A DNA stretch of 64,000 bases, from NCBI GenBank assembly GCA_022925895.1, contig JAKSYS010000077.1, forward strand, positions 62,001 through 126,000, read 5' to 3'. Position numbers and translations under genes: made by a program. The stretch comes from Fragilaria crotonensis (taxonomy: Eukaryota > Bacillariophyta > Fragilariophyceae > Fragilariales > Fragilariaceae). This document shows positions 29,034 to 39,768 of the stretch, piece after piece. The notes beneath the pieces are model-generated. The model was not told where the DNA came from and made no database searches. It worked only from the letters and a program-made list of their open reading frames with translations. Positions within the stretch are counted from its first letter, which is position 1, and every line of letters begins with the position of its first letter.

Positions 29034-29520
29034 TAATTCGTTTGAGCAAAACTTGAGTACTGGGGTACTCCAAAGAACAATTTCGGCGACTTCTTCTCAC
29101 TCTTGCAATTCGAATAGGATGCTCTTAAATCGGCTTGCCAAAAAAGGCGAAGGAATGAAAGTTTTGGAGCATAGCGGTTGGAGTGGAATCACCCGTTCGT
29201 CTGTTTTTCGACGGTGAGAGTGTCATGCAAAGGTTTCCTTTATGTTTATTCATAATGAAGGCCTTCCTAAATGGAGTATGAATTGGAATCCTAAGTACCA
29301 AATCCACATGTAACGTCTCCAAAAATGTTATTTAAGGCTTGAATTCCAACCGCTAATAATTTGCTTACAAATTTCGAAGCCGGCTCGTTTGTGGCCTTAA
29401 GTATACCGCACTTCACACTTTTCATTAGTTGCCCATATCTCATATCTCATATGAGACGTAAAACACAAAATCTGTAAGCAGGCAATCATCGGCTCATTTC
29501 TGTGAGCATTGATACCAACG
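29034..29520. promoter_or_regulatory. Divergent promoter between JmjC and MYB genes
   Basis: The gap between two start codons pointing away from each other, 487 bp. No TATA box was obvious. It contains the repeat CATATCTCATATCTCATATG near 29438-29460, and the sequence before the MYB start is AT-leaning. Co-regulation is possible but not shown. Confidence 0.4.
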
Positions 29521-31335
29521 ATGCCTTCTCTTGTTGACCAGACCGACCTGAGCTCTTCCAGGTTGGTGGAGTCCAACAAGAGGATGGCCGCAGCGGATGC
29601 TTTGGGAGCCCTTGCATCCTTGGTCACGTCGTCCATTCCGGTAGTGGACTCTCGCCTGTCGCCTGACGCGTCTACCAACGAGTCTACGCGAGATCTCAAC
29701 AGCGAAAACCGCACTCCTTCGATGGAGGAAGGAGCCATTGCTTCACTAGGAAGCCAACCAAATGAGCAGTCGCCTGCCGAGGCCAGCAAGGAGGGTAGTC
29801 CGAAAGACCTCAATCTTCCAACAGTTCCTCCATCAAAGCAACGAACAAACGCCAAAAATGGCAATTTGCCCCCTCGAATTTCGCCACGAAGAAGCGCATA
29901 TGGATACTCACATCCTCCTCCACACTATCTTCACGGGTATTACCATCCACCGCCCTATGATCATCGCGGGCCTACTCCAAACGGTTACCCAGACTACTGG
30001 CATGGTCCTCCACCGTTCTCATCCAGTGACCCTCACTACTCCATGTATTGGAAACATCATGGGCCGCCGCCCCCCTGCAGTCGAGTGCCTTCAGCAACAT
30101 CTGGACGTCAATTCGGACCTCATTCTCCTCCACACCACCACCCTGGACCTCATCTACACTATCCGCCTGGTCACAGTCGTCCTCCCTACGGTGCGCCACC
30201 CCTTCCCCATTTGTACCCACCGCCTAGAACATACCCACCACGCAGAAGCAAAAACAACAGTCCATCACCTGAGCAATCGGCAACGTCGGGCTCACCAGTC
30301 ACTCCATCGACTCAACCTGGGTCATACTTGTCTCCTCCACGATCTATTCCAACGCTGGTCCACAGTCCTGGTGGCTCAACGACGACACCTGACGTCAAAT
30401 TGGAAGACACACGCCACGAACGTCGGCGTGTGCTTCAGCGCAGAGACACTAAGCAACGACATGGCGAACTCCATATGACAGACTTGATTCAATCATCGAG
30501 CAACTGCAACTTGGGGAAACGTCGGGCGTCCATGGGAAAATGGACTGAGCAAGAAGATGAGGTACTCCGACAAGCGGTTGATGAGCATTCTGGGAAGAAC
30601 TGGAAGAAGATAGCAGACCGACTCCCTGGTCGAAGCGACGTGCAGTGTCTACATCGATGGCAGAAAGTTCTCAAACCTGGCCTTATCAAGGGGCCATGGA
30701 CACCTCAGGAAGATGCAACCGTGATAAGGCTGGTCCAAATCCACGGGAACAAGAAGTGGTCCTTCATTGCTCGACAGTTGAAGGGGCGACTCGGTAAGCA
30801 GTGCCGAGAGCGTTGGTACAACCATCTGAATCCTGATATCAACAAGGGTGAATGGACCACTCAAGAGGATCAGGCCATCATCGAGGCTCACACGCAACTT
30901 GGAAATAAGTGGGCGGAGATAGCGAAGTGTCTTCCCGGTCGAACTGACAATGCCATCAAGAATCGATGGAACTCTACGCTGAAACGCATCATGTCCCGTG
31001 GCGAAAAGCCTTCGCTATTGAAACGCAAGCGAAAGGCGAGCGACGTCAGTGCTCCCGAGTTGACAGAAGCGGACGATATCGACGAATCTGAGCATAACCT
31101 GGCCAAACGCCCAATCCAAGCCACGCTGGAGACGACTGACAAGGCCTCAAAGATGGCTGCAGAGGCGTTGAGCGGCTTAGCAATTCCACCCAAGCGAAAG
31201 GAAATGAAGGTCGTTCTAGACGACGGTCCCGACGCGTCAAGTGCACGTTGCACTTCCCCGTCGGCACTTCGAAGCGAAGCAGACTTGTTGTTGGATTTTA
31301 ACAGAGGCCCATCTGCCGTTTCGTCCACGTCGTAA
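29521..31335 (+). CDS. Three-repeat (3R) MYB transcription factor
   Basis: A 604-residue protein; the start was taken at the first ATG. Three MYB repeats lie in tandem: R1 about 339-386 ([11 protein letters not shown] … W … W), R2 about 387-438 (KGPWTPQED … [11 protein letters not shown]) and R3 about 439-489 ([13 protein letters not shown] … [11 protein letters not shown]). Each has the regularly spaced tryptophans of c-Myb and the recognition helix N-A-I-K-N-R-W. 3R-MYBs bind MSA/MRE-type sites and in plants and animals drive G2/M and growth genes. The N-terminal half holds a His/Pro/Tyr-rich low-complexity tract (about 120-250). The C-terminus is acidic and basic by turns and lacks other domains. 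Confidence 0.93.
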   Translation: MPSLVDQTDLSSSRLVESNKRMAAADALGALASLVTSSIPVVDSRLSPDASTNESTRDLNSENRTPSMEEGAIASLGSQPNEQSPAEASKEGSPKDLNLPTVPPSKQRTNAKNGNLPPRISPRRSAYGYSHPPPHYLHGYYHPPPYDHRGPTPNGYPDYWHGPPPFSSSDPHYSMYWKHHGPPPPCSRVPSATSGRQFGPHSPPHHHPGPHLHYPPGHSRPPYGAPPLPHLYPPPRTYPPRRSKNNSPSPEQSATSGSPVTPSTQPGSYLSPPRSIPTLVHSPGGSTTTPDVKLEDTRHERRRVLQRRDTKQRHGELHMTDLIQSSSNCNLGKRRASMGKWTEQEDEVLRQAVDEHSGKNWKKIADRLPGRSDVQCLHRWQKVLKPGLIKGPWTPQEDATVIRLVQIHGNKKWSFIARQLKGRLGKQCRERWYNHLNPDINKGEWTTQEDQAIIEAHTQLGNKWAEIAKCLPGRTDNAIKNRWNSTLKRIMSRGEKPSLLKRKRKASDVSAPELTEADDIDESEHNLAKRPIQATLETTDKASKMAAEALSGLAIPPKRKEMKVVLDDGPDASSARCTSPSALRSEADLLLDFNRGPSAVSSTS

Positions 31336-31745
31336 TGAGAAGGTGCGCACAGCAGCAAAATACCAGTTGATCGCATTCCATCCTAGGTACTCGAACACGT
31401 TGAAAATGCAGTGCAACCTTCATGTGCTCCTTGAGGAACACCTTAACACAAAGCACACATCCGATAAAATAGTGAAACTTGAAAATTGAGGACGTATTGA
31501 GGGACCTCGCTAAGTATCCACTCAGTACTCTTCAGCTGTTGGATGGCGTCATTTTGCGACGCCTGTGAGATCTCGAATTTACTCTGGACCCACAAGGTCC
31601 GCGAACGGCCAGTAATGGCACAGCCCACAGGACTGTCCACTACCGATTCGATCTAGACTGCTGCAATACGTAATGCGAGCCAAATTGAAATGACAGGTCA
31701 GGCCACTAGACTCCTTACCAAGTGGATTCCAATGAGACAGAGCTA
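31336..31745. other. Intergenic between convergent genes
   Basis: 410 bp between the stops of the MYB gene (plus) and the SET-TPR-P4H gene (minus). No gene supported. Confidence 0.5.
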
Positions 31746-33557
31746 TCACAACTGAAAGCCAAACGAAAAGCTACTGTTTCCTCTAGGTTTGCTCGGCAGT
31801 GACCGTTTACGTGAAGGTGGAGGATCGTGATACAGAAAGACGGCCAGGATGTATCGCGTGCCCGAGATCACAGCATTTCCACCGTGTCGTAGCGAGCTTC
31901 CTCTGAACGAGACCAGGCAGCCAGATTTTTTCGGGGCAATTGTTTTCTGGTAGTCACAAAAGTAAGTGCCTCCGCCTACAAAATCATCATTGAGAGCCAG
32001 TACAAAGGAATGCGTGGATTCATCCACGTGAACAGGCAAGAAATTGGTGTTCTTGGTTGCTTGATAGCGAACGACGAATGCATCGTGACAATACATGTGC
32101 TCCGGCAAGGTGCCAAACTGTTTCGAAAGGAGAGGACATACAGTGGAGACCATCCAGTCATTGAACCAAGTGAGTAGCTGCGGAACTGCATGAACGGGTA
32201 CATCATTAGTGGGAACAGCATAGTGACGACTCGCAGTCCATTCCAAAGACTCTGCCCACTGGATAATTTGCAAACATTGCTCTCGAGACGCAACCGGTCC
32301 ATCCGTCATGAAACATTTCCCATCAAAATAGGATGTGAACTCCGGTAGACCAACACTTGTGTTCGTAGGACTCTCGCGGCCACATGCCGTCTTGAAGTAT
32401 CCATACGATTCCTGTTTAGTCAATTGCAACGAAATACCAGTGTTTTGCTCCAAACCTTTGTGTTTTTCTACGGCATCTCGCCAGTGCCGCTGGGCTTGCA
32501 GAAACTTGTTTTGTGTAAGGAGCACGGCTCCTATTGCATGCCATACGTCATCCAGAGATGCATCTATTTCAACGGCATGCCGGTAACACGACAATGCCTC
32601 CTCGAATCTTTCCTGTTGAAAGTGTAAATGCCCCAATCGAATCACATCTCGGATATTCGCTGGAAACGCGAGCTCGTTGCGTTCGATGTGACACCGCACG
32701 CAATCGCAGGCGTCTGCACCAAAATGTAATTGTTGAAAGGATGCTGCTCGCTCCTGGAATGAATTGCCTTCGACTTTGGAAACTGTCCATTCCTCGTCCG
32801 CATCGAGGTCGTACTGTGCAATCAATCGGAGTTGACGTGTCTGATGGTTCCAATCCCAAAACGAATTGGGAAGGCAAGAATGCCGTACAATAGTACCATT
32901 GGCACCAGACGGCAAAATTGCAATCGGCAAGGGGGGACAATAGTCGTGAATTGCTTGAATCAGGGACAAATGTAGGATCTCCTGGTTCTCTGGTAGCTTG
33001 AGTATTGGTCTTAATACATTGTAGGCCAATTGCAATTCCTCTGCGCTGAGACGTGACACGACGCGAGTCGCATATCGTACAAGTGGATGCGGTATAAATT
33101 CCAGGACCAATGTCTGACGCACTCGGTAGTATAGTTTCAGCCATGATGACCAATCCATAATGGATTGCACCCACGGCCAGGTTTCCGTCACTAGGTCGTC
33201 GGGTTCTACCAATATTTCAGTCTGCTGTCGTTCGAGGTGTTGGTTCATCGTGAGAGCCCCATCATGGTAAAAGCTTGTTAGCATCCCCGGAGTTAGAGCT
33301 AGGACCAGTGTAGTAACGACCGCGTAGGCAGTGGGTGTCGCGTTCGATAGGACCCTGGAGGCAAAGGAATGGCATTCTTCTCTTCTCCAGCCGTCGTGTA
33401 CACCAACGTCCTTTGTCTGTTGGTCGTCGATATCGTTCTCATCAATTTCGGTAGCGCGAGGCAAACTTTTCGGCAATTCTATTGGATGCGGCGACAGATC
33501 GACAACAAGGAAGGGAATAACCGTTTCGAGAACATCGCCCTTTGCCCTCGTCGACAT
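31746..33557 (-). CDS. SET-TPR-prolyl-4-hydroxylase-type fusion protein
   Basis: 603 residues from the first ATG outside the adjacent minisatellite. Three parts are visible. (1) A SET-type C-terminal half: R225-H-S-C-L-P-N231, E-E-W-T-V-S (255-260) and C284-x-C-x2-C289, like the NHSCxPN and post-SET cysteines of SMYD proteins; the N-terminal SET half is hard to see and no MYND finger is present. (2) Two TPR-like helix pairs (about 303-367). (3) A 2-oxoglutarate/Fe dioxygenase domain (about 415-580) with His510-V-Asp512, His558 and Arg568. This would join protein-lysine methyl transfer to prolyl-type hydroxylation. A long reading frame continues upstream through the minisatellite, but this is a by-product of its 7-bp period. 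Targets unknown. Confidence 0.8.
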   Translation of the reverse strand: MSTRAKGDVLETVIPFLVVDLSPHPIELPKSLPRATEIDENDIDDQQTKDVGVHDGWRREECHSFASRVLSNATPTAYAVVTTLVLALTPGMLTSFYHDGALTMNQHLERQQTEILVEPDDLVTETWPWVQSIMDWSSWLKLYYRVRQTLVLEFIPHPLVRYATRVVSRLSAEELQLAYNVLRPILKLPENQEILHLSLIQAIHDYCPPLPIAILPSGANGTIVRHSCLPNSFWDWNHQTRQLRLIAQYDLDADEEWTVSKVEGNSFQERAASFQQLHFGADACDCVRCHIERNELAFPANIRDVIRLGHLHFQQERFEEALSCYRHAVEIDASLDDVWHAIGAVLLTQNKFLQAQRHWRDAVEKHKGLEQNTGISLQLTKQESYGYFKTACGRESPTNTSVGLPEFTSYFDGKCFMTDGPVASREQCLQIIQWAESLEWTASRHYAVPTNDVPVHAVPQLLTWFNDWMVSTVCPLLSKQFGTLPEHMYCHDAFVVRYQATKNTNFLPVHVDESTHSFVLALNDDFVGGGTYFCDYQKTIAPKKSGCLVSFRGSSLRHGGNAVISGTRYILAVFLYHDPPPSRKRSLPSKPRGNSSFSFGFQL

Positions 33558-33611
33558 TGTCCATTCAACATGAAGTGACGACCTGTAGCCTAAAATTCTA
33601 TACCACTGTTG

Positions 33612-33825
33612 GTGCAGTGTGCAGTGTGCAGTGTGCAGTGTGCAGTGTGCAGTGTGCAGTGTGCAGTGTGCAGTGTGCAGTGTGCAGTGTGCAGTGTGCA
33701 GTGTGCAGTGTGCAGTGTGCAGTGTGCAGTGTGCAGTGTGCAGTGTGCAGTGTGCAGTGTGCAGTGTGCAGTGTGCAGTGTGCAGTGTGCAGTGTGCAGT
33801 GTGCAGTGTGCAGTGTGTGTGTGTG

Positions 33826-33882
<57 letters not shown>

Positions 33883-33963
33883 GTGTGTGTGTGTGTGTGT
33901 GTGCAGTGTGTGTGTGTGTGTGTGTGCAGTGTGCAGTGTGCAGTGTGTGTGTGCAGTGTGCAG

Positions 33964-34034
<71 letters not shown>

Positions 34035-34404
34035 TGTGCAGTGTGCAGTGTGCAGTGTGCAGTGTGCAGTGTGCAGTGTGCAGTGTGTGTGTGCAGTGTG
34101 CAGTGTGCAGTGTGCAGTGTGCAGTGTGCAGTGTGCAGTGTGTAGTGTGCAGTGTGTGTGTGCAGTGTGTGTGTGTGTAGTGTGCAGTGTGCAGTGTGCA
34201 GTGTGCAGTGTGCAGTGTGCAGTGTGCAGTGTGCAGTGTGCAGTGTGCAGTGTGCAGTGTGCAGTGTGCAGTGTGCAGTGTGCAGTGTGCAGTGTGCAGT
34301 GTGCAGTGTGCAGTGTGCAGTGTGCAGTGTGCAGTGTGCAGTGTGCAGTGTGCATTGTGCATTGTGCATTGTGCATTGTGCATTGTGCAGTGTGCAGTGT
34401 GCAG
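33612..34404. repeat. Heptanucleotide minisatellite (TGTGCAG)n mixed with (TG)n
   Basis: Almost 800 bp of TGTGCAG units, broken by (TG)n runs (longest about 33835-33878), by a few TGTGTAG units, and by a block of TGTGCAT units at about 34350-34388. Because 7 is not a multiple of 3 and no frame makes a stop, all six frames stay open and each strand repeats one heptapeptide (CAVCSVQ forward, CTLHTAH reverse). It starts about 55 bp upstream of the SET-TPR-P4H start codon, so it lies in that gene's promoter or 5' UTR and is expected to be length-variable. Confidence 0.97.
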
Positions 34405-36025
34405 CAGGGATTGGAAAAATAATACACTGTCCCGCGTTGAATCTGGTATTACAGTCCTCCAGTTGGTAGAATGGTATTGTGCAAGGTTTAAAAACCCCAA
34501 CAACCTAAAACACTTGGAAAGCCACTGACAAACCCCTCATGTTAAATGCCAGTTACATGGTCAAGTCAGAAACTCTGAAGGGCAAACACAACATTGACAA
34601 AGGATAATGATGGATACAGTGTCACCACCTAATACATTTGGCATTTCCTAAGTCTCTTGTGCTCAATGCAACTGTTCAAGTTCCTCCACCATGGTTGCCA
34701 GACAAAGAGCCATGACACGAGCAAGTGAAGAGATACAATGAAGCTAGTTCTTGAGCACCAGCAGCACCCTTAGAGAATCGAGCAGCAAGAATGTTAAGCC
34801 AGCAGTTGTATTCTTAGTCACAACATACCTGATCATCACATAGTAGCCATGTAATTGCTCAACAGTTCTACTTTCTTCACAAGGTAAAGAATTGTGAGTT
34901 CTTGCAAGAGATATGCTGAAAGTGTAGATTGGCAAGCACTGTGATTGAATTTAGCAATCATTTGACAGGTGCAGCTACTTACATGAGCAATGCAACTTCC
35001 AGGGGCTCTTGCATCCAGAATTATCTCCAAAAGCAAGCGCCACTGAGTCACTTTCTTGTTGTGGTGACAGTGAAGGCGGCACATGGTGTCAGGATTCAAA
35101 ATACCTTAGTAAGTATCTGGAAGACTTACTGTGTGACGCTATCGACTAGTGGGCAGTGTCACACCGTGATTTGAATGCTGACAATCACGAGCATTGCAGA
35201 CGAAGCAACCACATGAATTAGATATGAGGTTTTTGCCATAACAAGATGTCCATTCACTGAGGCCACATGGAGCCCAGCATGAAAATGCACAACAAGTATT
35301 CCCACTAAGTGGCTGCAGTAAGACAGCAAATGTGTGGTGTCTGTCTCAAACATGAGAGTGAGCACAAGAACGAGGCGGATTGTTAGGCAGGAGCAACAAT
35401 TAATGAACTCTGGCACCCAGCATGTTGCTTGTGTTGCCATTGGTTGTTTTGCTGCATGTACATTTATTAAACAAGATACTCGTATACTTTTTGAATTATC
35501 TGTACTGTACATTGACAAAACCAAATTAAATGGCAACAGATTCCTTAATTTGCATTTAAAAGTTCATAACACCCAGGCAGCATTCTTCACCTATGAGAGA
35601 ATTGCTTCAATCAGAACTCTGCACATGGTCTCAAATACAGCTCAATTCCAAGATTAAGAAAGCAACAACTTTGTTGAGCATGCCAAACAATGCCAATCAT
35701 GTCCAACACATTTGAAAGATACATCAAAATGTTTCTTGCGAAAAAAAATTCTGAACTCCGAGTACCATCTTGTAGCGTACCACGAACTACAGTACGACGT
35801 ACCAGGTACGGCAATACCAGTTCCGGAACCGGAAACCGGAAGTGCATCGTAATCTTTCATATTGGAGTATGGTATGGTCAGGGTGCCTGTGGCAGTACTT
35901 GCATTGTATGTAACCGGTTGCGATCCATTAACATCTTTTCCCTTCTTGGATCTCCACACTATTCCGCCGCCTCGTTCTGTCACTTTGTTCTTTGTTCCCT
36001 ATCCAAACATCACTGATACATAATC
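34405..36025. other. Intergenic, 1.6 kb, no gene seen
   Basis: I found no ORF with a domain or convincing codon pattern. The part 34430-35660 is low in GC and uniform in composition, unlike the GTAC-rich gaps elsewhere, and may be an old degraded repeat. A GTAC-palindrome cluster (35760-35845) with CCGGAACCGGAAACCGGAAG lies upstream of DSS1. Confidence 0.5.
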
Positions 36026-36274
36026 ATGTCATCCGACAAGAAAGAAGAGACTAAGAAGGAGGAGAAGGACGAGAAGAAGGCAGTCTCTTCATTGATTGAA
36101 GCTATTGAAGAAGATGATGATTTCGAGGAGTTTGACCCTGCCAAGTGGGGTGCGGAAGACGAAGATGCCGATGATGCTCAACAATGGAAGGATAACTGGG
36201 ATGATGATGACATTGATGATGACTTTACAAATCATTTAAGAGCCGAGCTGGAGCGAGGAAGTGGCGAGAAGTAA
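36026..36274 (+). CDS. SEM1: 26S proteasome subunit SEM1/DSS1
   Basis: An 82-residue, very acidic protein, the normal size of DSS1. Characteristic acidic blocks are visible: [10 protein letters not shown] in the first and [12 protein letters not shown] in the second, each holding the conserved aromatics (F-E-E-F and W-K-D-N-W-D). A C-terminal amphipathic helix follows (T-N-H-L-R-A-E-L-E). DSS1 is a disordered linker that stabilises the proteasome lid and also serves BRCA2-type and TREX-2 complexes, binding partners through those blocks. The lysine-rich start ([10 protein letters not shown]) is lineage-specific. Single exon. Confidence 0.95.
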   Translation: MSSDKKEETKKEEKDEKKAVSSLIEAIEEDDDFEEFDPAKWGAEDEDADDAQQWKDNWDDDDIDDDFTNHLRAELERGSGEK

Positions 36275-36746
36275 AAAACGCTTATGCACGATGAGCTTGG
36301 AACCTGATGCGAAGGAAGGCGGATGCATGTAGTCACCAATGGGTTTCCCTGGAGACGGCGGAGGGAAAGTCTTGGATTTACAGTCATCGCTTGGCACCTG
36401 CAGTGCGTTGGGAGAGTCCTGGGGTATAGCATTGCAATATGTAGGCGTTTAACTTTAGTTCACGGTGACGTAGCGAATGAAATTACCTTGACATTGGAGT
36501 GATCATCATTGTGTCGGCGACATAAATCCTTGCTTCTTTATGACGAATCAATCGAACGGAGATTGATAACAGAAATTGCAGGTCTACTTTCACGGCACTT
36601 ATGTCAAACTACTCCAGTAAAATAAACGAGGTCGAACGAACTGCGTTCCGGAGACCCATAAATTCCTCCGATCGTACTTGCAATTGGTTTCTACCACCCT
36701 TTCAGGATTTTAATACTTTTATCAATATCGCTGCGTCGAGGCGACC
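36275..36746. other. Intergenic between convergent genes
   Basis: No gene supported between the DSS1 stop and the SDR fusion stop. Nothing repeated. Confidence 0.5.
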
Positions 36747-38708
36747 TTACCCGCGACCGACGAACGGCATACCAGATGCCATTACAGTCATCTGCAAAAC
36801 GTTTGCTTCCAAAGGCAAATTCGCCATGGTCCATAGGGTCTCAGCAGCGTCGTTCAACGTCATGAAAGGCTCCACCATGGTGGTGCCATTGGATTGCATG
36901 GCACCAGCACCGACTTTGTTGGTCTGTAGACTAAGCTCACTCACAACGTTTCCAAAATCAATTTGACCGCAGGCAACATTGATAGCGCGACCATCCAGCG
37001 CAATACACTTCGTTAGTCCAAGGAGTGCATGCTTGGATGTGGAATAGGAGGCGGATCCAGGACGTGGAACATGAGCTGAGAGGCTTCCATTGTTGATGAT
37101 CCTCCCTCCGCCATGTTTTGCCATGATCCTCATGGCAGCGCGAGCACATAGGAATGGGCCGCAAACGTTAGTTTTCAAGACTCGTTCAAAGTCTGCGAAC
37201 GTCACATTCTCAATGCTGGCCGCCACACTGTTTATTCCAGCATTATTGAACAAGAGATCAACTCGACCGTACTTGGACTCCGCCTCGGAAAATAATCGTT
37301 CCACATCTGCCTCCATTGTCACATCAGCCTGAACGCATAAGCATTCGTTCCCTTCCAACAGCGCCTGCGTTTCTTTGAGTGCATCCAGTCTCCGCCCTGC
37401 TAGGACCAAGGTCCAACCTCCACGAGACAACCGTTCCGCGACTGCCCGACCAATACCACTACCTCCACCAGTCACAACAGCAACCTTTTCGACCGAGACC
37501 GGCAACAAAAACGGCTTCGATTCTGGAAGTATGCAAATACCTTGGGCAATTGAGGCATTAAAGTCTGCAATGTACTCCCGTACTACTGTTTCTGCATTTG
37601 GAGCTGCTGGGATGCCGAGTTTCATCGCTCGACCCGCGTGAATCTTGGTGGGAAAGCTCTCCACAATAGCGGATAAGCGTTCATCGACCTTGTAGGTAAT
37701 CTTTCCAAGTCTACCTTTAGATTCTGGAGCAACCACATTGTAGAGAGCTTCCTCCAAATCTCCAAGCGAGAGTGCGACGGCAGGAAGAAAGATTGTCCGA
37801 TCGAATCCAAGTACTTGCTCAATTGTCGTGCGTTCCTTGTCATGCAATAGGATCATGGCCGAGATGGCAGCTCGTGTTCCCGTGACTGCATGGGGAACAT
37901 GTCTGGCAATGGGAAGTTCGACATTCACTCCCGACAGGGGTTCTCGAATGACGGCCGAGAAGCATCCCGTCGTGGCGGCATTCGGGGTGCCGGCGCGTAC
38001 CACAATCGAGGGGAGGCGCAACGCCCGTGCATCAACGAAACCACGTCGAGCATAATCGCTCAAGAGCAATTCACAACATGCCTTGGTGGCACCGTAAGTG
38101 GTGTGAGGAGCAGCGCGAGATGCGTCGGATATTGTATCGTCCTTGGAGATATGATCTGTATCGGCACCGGAACCAATAATGGCTCCGGCAGAAGCAAAGA
38201 TGAATTTAGTAGAAAAGCCCGATTTCGTGAGACGCCGTGCACCTTCCAACATGTTTATGACACCATGGAGGTTGACCCGCATGCAGAGATCAAAGTCGCG
38301 TTCGCCATCACCGGACATGACAGCGCCGAGATGGAAGACTGAAACTTGTGTTGTAGTGGAAGATTCTGTACCAACAACAGCTTCATCGTACAGTTTGTCA
38401 CAAAAGCTGGAGTCGGAAACATCACCTTGAATCATCTTGACTACTACTTGCAAGTTTAATTGAGCTTCTTGAATGGCTGGCTGGAGGGTAGAGAAGTGGA
38501 TATCCGCAAGGATCATTTTGGAAATGGGAACCGCTACATTGCTGAAGTTGTTGCATTCAGAATGGATTGTTCCTTTCTTAAGTAGAGCAGACGCTAAACA
38601 TTGACCCAAGAATCCGCCGCCTCCGGTTATGATGACAACTGCAAAAGGAGAAGACGTCATGGTCGAGATGTGAGGCCAGAGACTTTCGTTGAGTTCCAAT
38701 TCATTCAT
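36747..38708 (-). CDS. Bifunctional fusion: DenD-like epimerase/dehydrogenase plus classical SDR
   Basis: 653 residues, one exon, two Rossmann domains. The first (about 20-385) has TGGGGFLGQ, an A-D-I-H acidic pocket for NAD, LGAVMSG, S-A-G-A and the catalytic Y-G-A-T-K. The later PRLP-type contacts and R-A-G-x-P-N-A look like D-erythronate dehydrogenase (DenD) and related extended SDRs. The second (about 405-653) is a classical SDR: TGGGSGIGR, A-G-R-R, N-N-A-G, N-N-G-S-L-S and the catalytic Y-S-T-S-K. In bacteria DenD acts in tetronate catabolism, so an oxidative sugar-acid role is possible but not shown. The linker is short and both active sites look complete, supporting two sequential or linked reactions in one chain. 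Confidence 0.85.
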   Translation of the reverse strand: MNELELNESLWPHISTMTSSPFAVVIITGGGGFLGQCLASALLKKGTIHSECNNFSNVAVPISKMILADIHFSTLQPAIQEAQLNLQVVVKMIQGDVSDSSFCDKLYDEAVVGTESSTTTQVSVFHLGAVMSGDGERDFDLCMRVNLHGVINMLEGARRLTKSGFSTKFIFASAGAIIGSGADTDHISKDDTISDASRAAPHTTYGATKACCELLLSDYARRGFVDARALRLPSIVVRAGTPNAATTGCFSAVIREPLSGVNVELPIARHVPHAVTGTRAAISAMILLHDKERTTIEQVLGFDRTIFLPAVALSLGDLEEALYNVVAPESKGRLGKITYKVDERLSAIVESFPTKIHAGRAMKLGIPAAPNAETVVREYIADFNASIAQGICILPESKPFLLPVSVEKVAVVTGGGSGIGRAVAERLSRGGWTLVLAGRRLDALKETQALLEGNECLCVQADVTMEADVERLFSEAESKYGRVDLLFNNAGINSVAASIENVTFADFERVLKTNVCGPFLCARAAMRIMAKHGGGRIINNGSLSAHVPRPGSASYSTSKHALLGLTKCIALDGRAINVACGQIDFGNVVSELSLQTNKVGAGAMQSNGTTMVEPFMTLNDAAETLWTMANLPLEANVLQMTVMASGMPFVGRG

Positions 38709-38874
38709 CGCTACTCCGAGTGCAGTAGAAGTACGAGTCCAAACAGAGTTCGCGAATCTACAACTTCACGCTTGTCAGTTGTGATGTGTCATGTGTCATG
38801 TGTCATCAGTCATCAGTCATGGCTGACTGACGAAGTAACTGGGAAAGATGAGAATACTCCGAATACGTATGGGG

Positions 38875-39034
38875 TCCGATTAGGTTTCACCGATTTGACG
38901 TCAGCGCCCACGTCACAGTACTGATGTCTCTTCACGTTCAACGTACTGACATACAGTACTACAGTAAGACAGTAACATACTGAGAGCATCCTGATTGGTA
39001 CGCGCTGACGTCAAATTGGTGAAACCTAATCGGA
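38875..39034. mobile_element. 160-bp MITE with CRE-like terminal inverted repeats
   Basis: 33-bp terminal inverted repeats, 38875-38907 (start TCCGATTAGG) and 39002-39034 (its complement), with one mismatch. Each contains a full TGACGTCA. The interior has no coding capacity. No target duplication could be fixed, so the family is open. A matching end sits alone at 11794-11824. It lies upstream of the SDR-fusion start (38708) and might add a regulatory site there. Confidence 0.8.
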
Positions 39035-39768
39035 TCTTGATAGGAACACATGGGTCGGCAGTCGGCAGTCGGCACATCTTCTCACATGATAAACACCAGA
39101 GTTCCTGAAATTGAAAAGGAGTGGGAGGTTGGACGAAGTTCATACTACATACGTACTACAGTAGTCGTATGATTGACTTCTAATAAAGCCATCACAGGCA
39201 CTGCAGTGACATTCGCATGCCCGGCGTCCGAGGGTATTCACGGTCTGACGCACTCGGAGTACAAGTGTATTGCGTTGTACATACGCTTACACGCATACCA
39301 CATACTCGATACCCGGAGTAACACACGACTATCATATCATACATCACATGCCATTTGCATACCCACCATACAGCACAAACAGCCACATTCATATAAACTC
39401 ATACATATATATGTATGTTTATGTATCATATGCATACAGAGTTCCATGTCCACGGTATGAATAGTTGAAATTTGAAATGGCCGTACACGTACAGTACATT
39501 GCACTCCAGTATCCAGTCCTCGGGGGAAAGGAGGGAATCGGTCGAGTGAATTCAAGGCTCAAACCCACTGTCATATCAGACTGTCGGCTCAATGCACTTG
39601 TTACAGTTTGTCATCAATTGTGTACCTGGTCCTGTCGCCTCCAAGAATCGGGCCTTGCCATGTCCAACAACGAGGTCGCTGGTTGCTTTGGTGTCTCTTA
39701 AGCCAATCGCCATGGAATGAACGCTTTCTGTTCTGTGGTGCGAGGCGCTGATGCAGCATGATAGATGC
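39035..39768. other. Intergenic, no gene seen
   Basis: AT-leaning, with repeated CATAC-type blocks (39270-39440) and GTAC motifs. No gene supported; 39576-39768 is the 3' flank of the coiled-coil gene. Confidence 0.5.

Noticed and set aside
31746-34427. A single 893-residue protein running through the minisatellite
   Set aside because: The first 290 residues come from TGTGCAG repeats that are open in every frame; the real start is taken at 33557.
33590-34503. Long CAVCSVQ / CTLHTAH ORFs on both strands
   Set aside because: These are by-products of a 7-bp repeat with no stop codon, not genes.
34744-35657. Short ORFs in the 1.6-kb gap before DSS1
   Set aside because: No domain, no codon bias and no conserved start context; left as noncoding.
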